Below are positions 12,063 to 25,289 of a stretch of 64,000 nucleotides of DNA, piece after piece. This stretch comes from Druceiella hillmani (taxonomy: Eukaryota; Arthropoda; Insecta; Lepidoptera; Hepialidae): the NCBI GenBank assembly GCA_039881145.1, contig JAYKKI010000060.1, positions 12,291,001-12,355,000 of the forward strand, given 5' to 3'. Position 1 is the stretch's first letter, and every line of letters starts with the position of its first letter. A program made the translations under genes and the position numbers. Below the pieces are notes generated by a model. That model had not been told where the DNA came from. It searched no databases and saw only the letters and a list, made by a program, of their open reading frames with translations.

Positions 12063-14920
12063 CACATGTAATATCTTGAGAGTAAGTTCCCAAGTATGTC
12101 GTCACAATATGAAGTACCTATAAAACTAAATGCGGTTTGATAACAGAGACGGTACGAAAGATCTACCACAAATAAAAGACACAATAATGATACACAGCTT
12201 GATGGTAGATATATTGCTCAGCTTTCGTATATAGCTCTTAGAATACTACGATGATAAATTCTTTTCGCAATGTTCAATAGCTTTTCTATTTCAAGAGAGA
12301 AACACAAGCAAGTTTTTCTATTTCAATACGTACTACGACATTATATTACCCTACGACATGTCTTACGACCCAAGAATCCTAAACCCTTTTTTCCCTTCTG
12401 TTACCTGAAAATCTTGGTCATTAGGATTAGCTATTATGAAATGTTGAACTTATTAAAAATACATGAAAACTAGTGGTTTTGTTACCTGAAACTACAAGAT
12501 ACATTATTTTTAAGGAATCTCCGTAAAAATAAATAGACTGAGGGTCAAAATATTTGAGATCTTTCGCTTTAGGCAGTAACTTTGATCTTTTTATTCCGCT
12601 CATTGCAATCTTAATTGAAAAATGGTTTAAAAATTGCAAAGATACAAAAAATAGCCCTTTTATAAAGTAAAAAGTTTCCATTGTAAACTAAATGGGACTT
12701 TTCTTTACTAGATAATGATATTGGTGCAAGCAGACGACGTAAGTAAAAATATTGGTAACTTTATGTAACATTTGCCGCACGTGTATTTTCTTGAGTATGA
12801 ATATGTACTATATCTATGGGCTCGCTCTAACTTAATTAGAGTTAGGCCTACTGATTTTATGTAAGATACCCTAAACCCTTTATTAGGGTTAGAGAACATG
12901 CAAGCAAAACATACGCTAATTGCCGGGCAGCCGAAACCCATCTAAATAGCGGTTAGTAATATAGTTTTTAACTTCTGCGCACTTTCTTCTGGCTATGTAC
13001 GCTTAAATATAATGAATATTTTAAAAAATGGCCTTTCTGTTCCTTAATAATAACCAATGAAGAAATTTATTTTTATTAAATGGAGACAAAATGTTTCAGA
13101 TTAAAAAATAAAAGGAATCACATATTAGTATACGTTAAATTCTTGCAAGATATTTAAAATTAAAAAGAAGATACAGCTAATTTTATAACTACTGTCCATA
13201 ATCAATGTTTTAAACATTGATTTCCTTTTATAATGGACTTCATAGACTTTCGCATCAAATACGATATAGATTAATAGACAAAAGCAGTGAAATTCTACCA
13301 TTATGTTATTGCTAAACACCGGGAATTTTTTATTAAATGTGATAGTTATAAACAAAATTTTTTTTGGGAATAATTGCTTAAATATTTTGAGACTCTAACT
13401 TCTCACTCATTATTACTTAAATAGAAAAATTAATAATTTGCAACCCCAGCATAAGACATTTTAACGAAACACTTGCAACGACGTACAAAAACTTTATTAC
13501 ATTTCAAAGAAAAAAAATATTAATGGCTGCCGAAAACTTCAGGCATCGTAACGATTTTATTAACATCGTTGTTTAGCAATTTTCCTTATACATAGCGCAA
13601 ATATCTTAACAGACCTAATGTACTTTATTTTTGTAATATTTAGGTATTTTATAATAATGTCGAAATAAATATTATTTAAATTAACTTCAAAAATTCAAAT
13701 TCTGCTTATTAGTTCTGTCCCAATTTAACAATTATTTTTTTTAATACTCATGTAACGTTACTTTGATAACGTTTTTCTAAGGTTTAAGGTTGAAGGTATA
13801 ACACTCATAATACACCGTAAATTCATGGCACATCTTACTATCAAACAACTATTTTCGTCGCATATTACGAGTAACTTTTTGTTTTCGAACAATAGCTTCA
13901 TTATAAACCTAAATTGTCCCAAAATGTTGCGTTCACAAAATTAAGATACATTATCGTTTAATGATAAATTCAATAGAAAGCGATATGATTATGCTTTATA
14001 AATGTATATTATTCCAAATATGTTATTAGCAATAACAAAGGAAGAATTGAAATTATTTAGCTAAACATAATTTAAAATTGCATAAAATATGTTAACGCGC
14101 TTCTCATTTTATTCAATTAAGTTTTGTGGCAAAAGTTAACTAAACTAATTTTTAAAAATATATTTGTATAATATTTAATATTTAAAAAAAAAATTATAAA
14201 TAAAAAAGTTTATATTTTATGACTTCAAAGGCTTATATTTAGCTTTAAGGGGCTCTTGTATTCTATACGGTATTTGTTAAAATTGATTTGGTATTTAGTA
14301 TGTTTTTATGACTAATTAATGATCATTTCATCCCTCATCTACTTCAATTCCAGTATAAAGCAAAAGTACTACGACAAATTTATCCCCATAAACTTGCTGT
14401 AAACATGCATTTGTGCTAATAGCAATGCTACAATTGAATTAAAAACGAAGATATACAATAAACAAAAATATGATTCAGTAGCTATGTATGGCAAAGGTAG
14501 ATATTAATCTATATTAAAGACGTAGATTGGTTATTCATTGGCGATTATTTGAATTTGATTTCGAAATGCTCTAATAAAATCAAAAGCAATTTATTTTTAA
14601 TTCAAGATAAAATCGAAGTAAGGTATTTTATATTAATAATACTAGTAATTATTATTAATGAACTTCTTGGTAATGACGCTTTTCGTAAACAACTTATTGA
14701 TAACGATGATTTTCTGTAATTTCCAACGACAGCGTTTATTAAAATTTATGTATATCCCTTTAATTATAATGTATTAGAAACATCATTTTTAATAGCAGTA
14801 AAGTGAAACAAATTCGTCAAAAAAAGTTTGAAATTTAACATTATTTATACACAGACGACCGTTTTTTATTTATGGGCAATAAAATATTATTTAAATCGAT
14901 TTTATTGTTTATTAAATTAA
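12063..14920. other. AT-rich DNA without recognisable genes
   Basis: Short overlapping open frames on both strands (12270-12941, 13125-13355) show no family resemblance. Two closely spaced motifs at about 12830-12890 (ATTAGAGTTAGGCC and TTAGGGTTAGAG) resemble telomere words but do not form an array. Confidence 0.5.
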
Positions 14921-14923
14921 ATA

Positions 14924-14932
14924 TTATATATA

Positions 14933-14982
<50 letters not shown>
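14924..14982. repeat. (TA)n microsatellite
   Basis: Nearly pure TA dinucleotides with one TG interruption. Confidence 0.97.
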
Positions 14983-14984
<2 letters not shown>

Positions 14985-16079
14985 ATTTTGTAAAATATAC
15001 AAAAATCAATAATATTTTACACCATACTGTAAATTTCATTGCAGTGAAAAAGAAAAAAAAAATTAAATCTTTATTCGAAATAATTTATAAATAAGTAATA
15101 ATGAAGGCATTTTATAACTAATTTTTAATTTTTATTTTTATGACCAAAAACAGTGAAGCCTAATTAACTATTTAGCTGATCTAAAATATATTGCTAATTT
15201 CTCCATAGCTCGCCTTGCAAATTATTATTTGGGAAACACTATAATATTCATTTAGAATTTATATTATAGCTTTTCACATGTTAAAAAGTCTGTTTTATTT
15301 TGTTAAATATTGAATTTAAATCGGTAGTTTTTTTTACCAACACAAACATAATATCTAAATAAAGTGATAAACATATGATATTTATAAATATTATTTCAAA
15401 ATATTAAAATATTTAACTCACCATTTCATCTTTCAAACGCAAAATTGTTGTCGTCAGGTTAACGACGAATTGATTTTCATTTTGACTCTCCTGTATATTG
15501 GCAAACTTTACAATGTACGCTTTGGAAATACAAATTTCATTATATTAAAATTAAAAACGTATGAAAAAGTTTCAAAGTTATGTTTTCGTTATTATTAAGT
15601 CTTGAAAAATATAAAACTTGACATATTAACGTAACTCAACTGATCACGTGTCGTTTTTTTAGTCATTTTTGTTAGAACGATTTAAAAATAAAAAATTTAC
15701 TTTGAAAAATATAAAACTTTTAAATTTCGTCACCTTATTTTAAAATTATATTTTTGTTTTAATTAACAAGGAGTTTCATTTTTATTACGTTTAAAGTTTT
15801 TACTAGGCATTTACAGTCAATATATTTTAATTTTAATTAACAATATATTTAAGTAAAATTGAAGGAAATATAAATTATTAATTTAAAAAATTACACAATT
15901 TTTACTGGTAAAAACTTTTCTACTTCCGAAATTATTGTCAATTTAATTAAAATTTCAAAACTTTTATTTTAGGTTTTAACTATAATTTTATTTATTTAAT
16001 ACTCGAGAGAAAATATTCTTAAAGCACAAATTTAGTATAACCACTTGGAGTTGTATTTCGAAGTTAATAAAGTTTAAAC
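14983..16079. other. Very AT-rich spacer
   Basis: Long runs of A and T with no open frame of note. The AAATATAAAACTT word recurs at 15605-15620 and 15705-15720. Confidence 0.5.
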
Positions 16080-16200
16080 GTATTCGGGAGCGCAGTAAGT
16101 AGCACGTCCGTTCGGCACCGCTATTGCCACGAGACTGAAAAGGGAGCGAGTTTCCCTCGAACTCAAGCGGTAATATAAAGTCATGGGTTTTCGTAGACGC
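16080..16200. other. GC-rich island, possible decayed transposon end
   Basis: About 120 bases stand out sharply from the AT-rich background. They contain AAAGGGAGCGAGTTTCCCTC and end ACTCAAGCGGTAATATAAAG. That ending resembles the piggyBac-like end CACTCAAACGGTTAATATAAA at 464-483. The TTAA has become GTAA, so a decayed relative is possible but not shown. Confidence 0.3.
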
Positions 16201-16619
16201 TAGGCGTTTGTATATATATTCTGAATCGCCATAGTATGTAACGAACTAACACATTTCGGGTATCGTGTCACACTCAACACGTGCATATATGACGTTGGAT
16301 TGATTTGAATATATGCATCTTTCATGTCGTAAGCACGTTGAACTATATATATGAAATTAAATGAGGAGTGAGCATAGAATATAATCATATGCGTTCCATT
16401 TTCGTAATATGTCAAATGGGATTTAATGTGTCGATAATTAATTTAAATCATTTATTCAGACTTTGTCAATAGCTTTTAGTATATTATCTTAGACATCAAT
16501 GTTACTACACAGAAACTATTTTTAAAAAAAATTTGATACAGAAAAAAATAAATTTGATGTTATTAAATTTTTAAAAGGAGCATGTGATAAGTTCGAAACT
16601 ATATGTGTCAATGGATATG

Positions 16620-17824
16620 TATATTATTTTCGTTATAATTGTAATAACTGGGTTGCAATATTTCATATTATACGTTCATTATGGAGACTATTGTTATTAG
16701 ACGAAACTATTATAATTATTTCGTTAATCAAACGTTTGATACCGACAAACAAATTTTTGAAGTTAAACGTTGTTTTCAAAAAAAGCACGTATGATTAGTT
16801 AGAAATATATATGCATAAAGATATATTTATCATTTTTTATAAAATGACAATAACTAAGATTCAATATTTCATATTATATGTCCATTGTGGATATTATGGT
16901 TATTAAGCAGAAACTCTTATAAATGTTACGTTAATCAAACGATCGATAAGTCACAAAAATTTTTTAAATTATTATGTTTTTAAAATAACACTTGTATTTT
17001 AATATATTTAACAACACATAAGTTATTGTTTTTGTTAAAATTGCAATAAGTAAACTTATATTATATGTTCATTGTGGACACCATGGTTACTTCTTATAAA
17101 TATTATGTTAATCAAACGTTCGACACTGTACCGATAAAAAATTTGAGGTTATTACGTTTTTAAAATAACACTTAGTATTTTAATATATTTAATAACACAT
17201 AAGTTCTTATTTTTGTTAAAATTGCAATAAGGAAACTTCAATATTTCATATTATATGTCCATTATGGAGACTATTATTTTTAAGTAGAAACTATTATAAT
17301 TATTTCATTAATCACACTTTTAATATAAAAAAATAATTGTTGAAATTATTATGTTATTTAAATGAATACATGTAATAAGTTCGAAATAATATATTCAACA
17401 TGATATGTGTCGAATTTTTGACAAAATGCAATACCTAAGCTTGAATATTGATATCGTACATTCACTGTGGGGGACTATTGTTACTAGGCAGAAACTATTA
17501 TAATAATTTCATTAATCAAACATTCGATACCAAAAATTAATTCTGGAAGTTATTAAGTTTTTTAAAAGAATACATGTAATAAATCCGAAATAATATATTT
17601 AACGAGATATATTTAGTATTTTTGATAAAATGGCAATACCTAAGCTTCAGCATTTCATACTATATATTAATTGTGGGGGCTAGGGCTATTAGGCAGAAAC
17701 TATCAATCATTTCATTAATCTAACGTTTGATACCGAGAAATAATTGTTGAAATTATTACGTTGTTTAAAAGAATATGTGTAGTAAGTTCGAAATAGTAGA
17801 AAAGTATATATGTGTATTAACATG

Positions 17825-17891
<67 letters not shown>

Positions 17892-18290
17892 TTTTGATAA
17901 AGTGGCAATAACTAAGCTTCAGCATTTCATATTGTATGTTCATTGTGGATACTATCGTCATTAAACAGAGACTATTATAATTATTTCATTAATCAAACGT
18001 TTGATACCAAAAAATAATCGGAGAATTTATTACGTTTTTTTAAACACGTGTGATAAGTTGGAAATAATATATGTCACGGGGTATATTTGTTATTTTGTAT
18101 GACTACAAATCTTTAGCATTCAATGTTTTATGGAAGTTTTAGAGACTATTGTTAGTAGGCAGAAACTATTATAATTATTTCATTAATCAAACGTTTGGTA
18201 CCGAAAATTAATCATTTAAGTTATTATATTTTTTAAAAGAGTAGGCGTAATAAGTTGACAATAATTTATGTCATATCACTGCTGCTTATT
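16620..18290. repeat. Satellite-like array, monomer about 200 bp, about 8 copies
   Basis: A monomer recurs in order: ATTAATCAAACGTTTGATAC, then a stretch with TTATTACGTTTTTTAAAA, then AATAAGTTCGAAATAATAT, then CAATA-CTAAGCTTCA, then TTTCATATTATATGTTCATT, then CAGAAACTATTATAATTATT. The TCAAACG landmark lies near 16729, 16935, 17112, 17312, 17516, 17719, 17992 and 18187, so spacing is 177-206 except for one 273-base interval. That interval contains a (TA)n expansion of about 60 bases. The landmark in its best copies is the 14-base palindrome ATCAAACGTTTGAT. Confidence 0.85.
17826..17888. repeat. (TA)n expansion inside one satellite monomer
   Basis: The tract sits at the position that reads ACATGATATGTG or similar in neighbouring monomers, and it explains that monomer's extra length. 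Confidence 0.9.
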
Positions 18291-18491
18291 TGAAAGAAAT
18301 TCAATAATATTATATATATAATATTATATATTATTATATAAACTATTTTTCCTATCATATGTTATTTTTAGGGTTGCTTGCATTATTAATTATAGTATTG
18401 AAATATATGCAATTAAATATTCACTATATACGAAATTAAATAGTTCAGCTTTATTTTTTTACGTAATAAAGCAAAAAGGTTTTTAAATAAT

Positions 18492-18541
18492 GATATTCAA
18501 TGACAGAAGACATATAATGTTTCATACTGTCATTGAATATC
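18492..18541. other. Perfect 15 bp inverted repeat
   Basis: GATATTCAATGACAG (18492-18506) pairs with CTGTCATTGAATATC (18527-18541) across a 20-base loop. It sits just beyond the satellite. It may be a small hairpin or a MITE remnant. Confidence 0.7.
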
Positions 18542-19784
18542 TTAAAAATAAATTATAATATATGAGAGCCTAATGCCCTTATATAAAGACACATAATTAA
18601 TAGCGTATTCAGCAATTAAATAATTTTCGCCAGCGTTCCGTTTTCTTTAGGTTTGGTATTTTTCAAATTCCCCAACTCGAAAGTAAAAGTAGGTTCTTTA
18701 TAATGTCACTCACGTATCTGTTCATCTGTGTGTTACAGCCAGTTTTCTTAGAAACCATTTTGATATGGAAACTTCCAATTTGGCATAGTAATAAAATATT
18801 TCTTAATTTTATAAATAGTATGGGTTATGGTTTGATGGGACTAATAATAAGGGAATCAAAAATATTTTTGTCATAATTTTAGGTAGTGTATTTTCGTATG
18901 TACACTGAAAAATAACCCAAAAATTTTCCTACCCTTTATTTCTGAAACTACTCAATCTAAAATTAGGAAAAACCTATAGTTTTTAGGTTACGCAAATGTC
19001 TAGGGAAAACTATAGCAAATATCCTTTTCTTCATATTTTTTTTATATATGAACCACGTTTTAAAACCTGTTAAAAACATAGTAATATTTTCGTTGCTAAA
19101 AATTAATATTTATAAAGAGTTCAACCAAAATACGATGTACCCTTAAATGTTTATGGGGCCCAAATATGTACGGAATCTTCACAGTGCAATTCCAATGGTA
19201 CTTTACAAGTTTTTGAAATCGTCATCTCAATTTCCATTCCATATCATTTACTGTTAGCTTATGATTAATAAAACCACCATCATTTTCTAGAATTTTATAT
19301 AAAATCCTCGAATATCTCTTGTAGAGTAAGTATATAAATAGAGCGGCAACGGATCTTCTGTTTAGGTAGCAACTGAGTCTCGGCGGTTAAAAGACAAACA
19401 AAACATGAAATTTTCACGAAGAAAACATAGAGTGCTCTCTATTCACAAATTTTGTTTAATGTAAAAAGCGAGTAAAATAACACAAAATATATGTACAATG
19501 ACTAAAGGCATACTCTCCTATTTTAAAATCAAGCATGAGTTCCAAAATTCAAAGGAAAATTTTATTTTTCCGATAATCTTCGTTCAGGGACGTATTCTAC
19601 ATTAAACAACTAAAAAAACGCTGGTTAATGCTTATGATCCCACGATAGAAGTAAAATTTTATCTAATTTAAAGTGTATTTAGAATAATAATTATTACATA
19701 GATATTATATGACCTATATTATTTTGTATCAGTAAAAATTTTAAAACAAAACATTATACTTGAAATTATGCACTCCGTCTTCGA
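18542..19784. other. AT-rich spacer without recognisable genes
   Basis: No supported feature. The stretch 18640-18830 is slightly less AT-rich and has no long frame. Confidence 0.5.
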
Positions 19785-19925
19785 CAGTAAACTCGCTTAG
19801 CCGATGCCGAAGGGAGCTGAGTTCATCCAAACAGTGAACTTGTTTGGCCGATGTCGAATGGAACCGAGTTTACCCGATTCAGCATCACCGACCCGAGCGT
19901 GATGGCTGTTTCGCTCACTGCTCAA
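19785..19925. repeat. GC-rich island with 47 bp tandem dimer
   Basis: A 47-base unit beginning CAGTAAACTCGCTTAGCCGA at 19785 is repeated at 19832 as CAGTGAACTTGTTTGGCCGA, with substitutions throughout. It is followed by CACCGACCCGAGCGTGATGG. The island is sharply GC-richer than its flanks. The AAGGGAGC-GAGTT words recall the island at 16080-16200. The minus frame 19797-19988 crosses it but has no recognisable domain. Confidence 0.6.
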
Positions 19926-20999
19926 AAAAGTGAATATAGTGACCCTGAAGAAGTTTTTTTTACAAAGAAAATGCAGAAATGCTTTCAAGATCCTAAACTA
20001 CAATAAAAAAATAACTTAATGGTTTAGGGAGAGAGTAAAAATATTTTGTTTAGCTATGATCTAACACTGATGAAAGAAGGTGCCGGGTTATTAGTCAAAG
20101 TAATAATTTGTGATATCCATATATTTTTTTAATTTTTATCCATTCATTCAGTACTGCAAATAACATCAGCTTCGAAGTCTTTTGCGTGATACAACCCCAT
20201 TTTTTAAAAAAATATTTTTAATTGTTTCCTCCATATTCATAAACCCCTCATTTTTTTTGTATTCATAACGACCATTGTTTCAAAATTATACCTAGCCTAC
20301 TCACAGGCTGTATTACTTTTTGACTTTCTGTCTTAAACTATACTCGTAAGTAATCGTTAAGTAATTTAAGTTAATTAATCGTTAAGTAGTTTAGGTGATA
20401 AATTGTCATTTATCTCATAAATTATTTATGGTATGTATAAAAATTAAAGTTAAAATTTCATTTAATGTAATTACTATCCTTTTTATATGCATTCCATAAT
20501 TAAATTTAAGAGCTAATATCTTATGATTGTTGTATTTTTTATTTAAATATTACAATTAATGATAGTACTATTTGATTGGTAAATTATATTAATTGAAATG
20601 AAATTGTTCGTTGAATAATAATTACGAGAAATCTAATAAAATTTTGTTTCTTTAATAATGTCTAAAGAAAGTGGAAAATAAATATATTGTCCTCAATTCA
20701 CCTTCTTTTTCTTTCGCCAATAAACTTAAGTTTGTAAATGGACTAAGAACTATTTGTCCTAAATCCCCTTTTCAAATAATACATGAAGTAGCTAAGTAGA
20801 ATAATCAATTGCGTACCGTTTCCTCCACATATAACGCTGTGCTAGCGCCATCTATTAATAAATTTAAATAAGTATTGGCCACATTATTTTAAAAAATGAA
20901 TAAAGTCTAATAAAATTGTCGAAAAAATGACAATTATGACACGAAAACCTGGCATTCTTTTAATCATTAAATTAAATACGTACAATTAACAAACGATAA
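19926..20999. other. AT-rich spacer left of the mosaic array
   Basis: No supported gene. TAATCGTTAAGTA(G/A)TTTA words repeat at 20340-20395. Confidence 0.5.
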
Positions 21000-22215
21000 T
21001 ACTGAAATACCTATCAGCAATTAATAGCCTGTTGTTATCTCAGTGTTATAATCCGTACACTCGACAGTATCTCAGTTACACAGTAAACTCCACAGCGTGA
21101 CTATAAATACGAAACAGCAATAAGAGTCACGTAAAAACTTAACCTTATTTCCTGCATGCGATATACATTTCGTTAATTTTATTGCATTAATGCTTTTAAT
21201 TATGTTTCGTGACATAAGATTTAATTAACGCCACATCACATAAGCAATTTGCATTCGTGTTTCAAAATACTGTTTATTAAATTTAATCTAATACTTATTT
21301 TGAACTACATACACTCAAACTAATCGATTTGAACATATTATATTTTAGTGTATTTAATTTTTTCCTTCCAATACTAGCACCTTCTATTAAGTTGTTATTA
21401 ACTTCAACATATTGTAAAATATATTCTTTTCAGAGTTCCGTCTCTTAAAATGAAAAAAACATAACCTTTATAGGATCACTTTGTCCGTCCATCTGTTGTT
21501 GGTGTTCAATAAAATCCACGATCGAGATGGGCGTTGATTTTATTAAACCTATCCTTATTTATTCAAAAATTATTTTTTGATGGAAATTTGGCAAGAGAAA
21601 ACTTTATGAAAGCAAACTATACTTCAATCGATGGTTTCCCTTCTATAATAAAAATAAGAAAGGAGCATTTCTTTTAGTAATAATACTAAACTGTAATCAA
21701 CACTAAAAAAAATATATTGTTTTTAACATTAACGTTAACTTTTTTTTAATAAGATCGATATTTTCGGGACATTAATTTACACTGATGAAAAAAATTTATT
21801 CCATTTTGAATTCAAAGAAAAAACAAATTGGGCGGTCAATATATAGCTAACATAAAGATCTATCAGATCATATCTAAGTTAATGTATATGTTGAATTATT
21901 TTTCTGAATTCCGAAGAATTTCGTTGAATAATGTTGAACTAACACCTGGAGAGAGTAGATAAAGAAACACATTTAAAATCGCTAAAATTGTTTCTGTTTA
22001 TCACAAAACTCTTAAATGCAATCAAGTTACATTTAATAAAAATTAATGGGATACCAATAGGCGAAACCGAATTTATTCCGAAATATATTCGTTCATTGTT
22101 CTATTAACATTTCTAACCTTGTTGCGTTGGAACGCGATTAAACTATAGACAAAAGATTTAAGTTTTGTAGTCAAAGATAAAACACGTTTGGAACATAAGC
22201 ATTTTAAAATCACCT
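21000..22215. repeat. Array modules n and o, first copy
   Basis: 21030-21360 matches 40670-40960 (TTGTTATCTCAGT-TTATA; ATCTCAGTTACACAG; GACTATAAATACGAAAC; TTTCGTGACATAA). 21470-21980 matches 41030-41540 (GAGAT-AGCGTTGATTTTA; CAATATATAGC-AACATAAAGAT). 22030-22210 matches 37985-38180 (AAACACG-TTGGAACATAAGC). No gene is recognised. Confidence 0.8.
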
Positions 22216-22225
22216 TATCCAGTAG

Positions 22226-22241
22226 ATATATACACATGTAT

Positions 22242-22285
<44 letters not shown>
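22226..22285. repeat. (TA)n microsatellite
   Basis: TA dinucleotides with TACATG interruptions at the 5' side. Confidence 0.97.
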
Positions 22286-22288
<3 letters not shown>

Positions 22289-22559
22289 GTATATTGAAAA
22301 TAAATAACTTTTAATAGTCTGTAAATGGAAATAATTTTTCCAGTTTTATTACGATGTTTCGCAATACTTCAATAAAAACATGTAGTGTACGTTCCGTCGA
22401 GACAATTTACTCAATATTAATTACACCATGAACTTAAAAGAAAGTTGACCTTTCAAACGTTTCAGGAAAAACACAAAACCTTGTCAATTAATGGTTGTTA
22501 TTATTTGATTTTCAATTTAATCATTATTTACCGCTTTTATTTCTAATGATTTTCCCATG

Positions 22560-23600
22560 ATTATCCTTTTTGCGCTATTTTTGAGTCAATAATTATTACT
22601 GAACATATTTTTATATTTTCCCAAGCATGCCTACATTATCTATATAGTATTCTAAAATATTTTGATTTACGTCGTAATTCGTAAGCATTTATATAGGGAG
22701 TATAAGAAGGGAGGAGGAAGATAGGGAGAAAGAAAGGATGATATTAAAATTCCATGGTAAAACAGTTCAATCTGGCTAATTTACAACATTGAGAAGTCTT
22801 CATTGTTTATGAGGAAAATTAGTGTTAATTGTTGAGTACTTGTATTCATTAAAGGTAACAGTCTAGAAGATTGCCATATAATTAATTTCATAATGATGAA
22901 TATCATGGCGTAATAAAATTAAGTACATATTTCAAAAAAAAAAATGTATTTACTATAACCCAGAGATATATAAAGATATGTGTATGAAATGCCATTCACA
23001 TGTAAAATATGACAGGCAAAAAAACAAGTAAAATTGAGTATGTAAACCGAATAAAAATATTATTAAATTCTATCGATAAATAGTACACTCGATAACAGAC
23101 GAAGACTCAAATTCATATAGATAATTGCACTCCACATCGATATTACTCCACCCCTCCACTTCACTTAATAATTGAACTTCCTGGTGTTGTGATACTTTTT
23201 AAAAAGCAGGAAACTCGAAAGTTCACAATTCGGCGATCTGAAATTTGCTATAGCTGCTTAGATTTAATCAAACTTGTTATGTTATTTTGGAACATGTTCG
23301 TTTATTTCATATCAGTCGGGTGAGTAAATTTGTAACAATTTTATGGCATATTTATGATTTCTTACAAAACACCAATTTACGCAAATCTTATATATTCATC
23401 ATTCTCATAAATTAACTCTGAAGTTAGTGTCATTGCAAATTTTCTCATATTGGTCAGTCGATCTGTCCCTTCGTTACAGCCTCATAATTCCGATTGTTTT
23501 ATATGCATGAAATTCCGGACATAAATATTTCGTGTATTTGTCTAAATGACTATATTGTACGTAATAAAATATCATTCATGTACTTTGCGTGTACAAAACT
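22560..23600. repeat. Array modules i, j and k, first copy
   Basis: Module i contains a purine-rich tract (22696-22738) followed by a GGTAAAACAGTTCA-type phrase and AGAAGTCTTCATTG. Module j (23040-23270) contains ATCGATAAATAG and GAACTTCCTGGTGTTGTGAT. Module k (23280-23600) contains TTTTATGGCATATTTAT and GGACATAAATATTTCGTGTA. Counterparts lie at 38.4-39.5 kb and 45.5-46.6 kb, and for i and j also at 60.8-61.5 kb. Confidence 0.8.
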
Positions 23601-23649
23601 ACGAAAATGTTAATTCATTTACAATTTTAATAAAAATTATTTTATTTAA

Positions 23650-23651
<2 letters not shown>

Positions 23652-23708
<57 letters not shown>

Positions 23709-23715
23709 TATATAC
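23652..23715. repeat. (TA)n microsatellite at an inversion edge
   Basis: Pure TA tract lying exactly between forward module k and the inverted modules b and a. Confidence 0.95.
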
Positions 23716-23739
23716 TTAACTTTGTTTCGGCACTCTTTG

Positions 23740-25260
23740 TAGATATAATTCGTTTAAGTGAAATATAAATTTTTAGTTAGCTTTGAATTCCAACTCAAAT
23801 ATGATAATTATAATATAACCTAATTTTATAATAAGACAATTACTGAAAATATGGTGTATTACTGAAATATGATGTTAAAATCTGCAAATAGTTATTAAAA
23901 TCATGCTAATATAAATTTCCAACTCAAACAAAGCGAATCAAATAAGTATATACAACATTCAGAGAAATTACGATATCACATAGGTAAGCAATATACTTTT
24001 TATTTTTCCTATTGTCCATTTAATATAATACTTAATGATATATTTCTTAGTGAATACAATTCATTCACTGAAGATTAAAGTTTACAAATACTATTCAGGC
24101 AGATTTTTTAATTTTCATATATTAAACACATTTTGATATATGAATTACACATGTATAAAACTCGATACAATCAGTCGTCGAAGTCCGAATCAAAGTACAT
24201 ACGTAGGAAATATATAAAAATCCTGTATCCTAGAAAAAGTAATCAGGATAATAAAATATTAAAGTTAATTTCATTTTGTCATGTTACAAAATATATCTAA
24301 CTCCCATATTCTATGGCCAATATACTCCATATTTTGTGTACTTGCAAATGTTGTTCGTTCATTTTTTTATCGTATTTGTAACTATATATTTTGAAACTGT
24401 TCGACGAATTTTAATATTCACAATATGATTTTGCATAATGAATGAGAGTAAAACTAATTTAAGGACAAAAAACTGAGTTTGCAGTTTGTATCTATTTCAC
24501 TTTCCGTGATATTTGACTTCACAAAGATCATATTTAGTGGCTCGGGTACTCAATCACTAACAAATCATCAAAAGATATAGGTTATTTCCAAGACACCAAT
24601 ACTTTTTTTTGAACACTCGTTAGTTTTTTAGGACACCACTAAAAGAAAAATTCTAAAATATGAAAATTGTTGGCAAGAAACAAAGATAAAGTTTTTATAA
24701 AAGTATGTACTACGTGTGTATTGTCACAAAAATGTTTGTGAAAAAAAATTCCAATATTATATAGGCAATGAAGTATATTTGGGTACTTGTAAATGTTGTC
24801 CATTCGTTCTTTTTAACTTTGAAACTTTTAGACGAATTTTTATAAATGATTTGCCGAGAGATGTTTCTCATTTTTGTGAATGATACTGTGAAAATTTTAA
24901 ACAAATGGAATTTTCGATTGATAAAGTCCTATGGTTAAAAACATAAAAAAAATCTTTTAGTACAGGATGGGTCTTTGCGAACATGATTTGATATTTTATG
25001 TAATTATAAAAATATAGGGTGTCATTTATTCACAATTTTAATAATCATAATATATTTACCCAATGTGAATGAGACTGAAACGAATTTAAAAGAAAGTAGA
25101 GTTTGGAGTGTGTAGTTCCTTAACTTTGCGGGATATTTGACTTCAAAACCATATTTGATAGTTTGCATAGTCAGTCACTAGCAAATTATCAAAACCTATT
25201 GGTTATTTCCAAAACAGCAAGACTTTTTTTCAACACGCATCATTGTTTAGAATACCCATC
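23740..25260 (-). repeat. Array modules b and a, inverted copy with internal duplication
   Basis: Read on the minus strand, 24240-23740 matches module b at 58340-58930 in + orientation (TTTTTCTAGGATACA-GATT; AAACTTTAATCTTCAGTGAA; GAGTTGGA-TTCAAAGCTAAC). On the same strand 24600-24480 matches module a at 57900-58000 (GATGATTTGTTAGTGA; GAAGTCAAATATCACGGAAA). The a portion is present again at 25250-25080, and a related block occurs at 24340 and 24770, so an internal tandem duplication occurred. Confidence 0.75.
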
Positions 25261-25289
25261 ATTATATTATCACAATAAGCTATTTTCAA

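Noticed and set aside
12830..12895. TTAGGCC and TTAGGGTTAG words as telomere repeats
   Set aside because: They do not form a regular array; only 59695-59734 does.
17707..17961. Open frames made of Ile-Tyr repeats (also 28395-28580, 40027-40254, 56723-57043, 60053-60379)
   Set aside because: They are translations of (TA)n microsatellites and have no coding evidence.
16620..18290. CRISPR-like regular spacing
   Set aside because: The periodicity is about 200 bp with diverged full-length monomers, in a eukaryotic context: a satellite, not short repeats with spacers.
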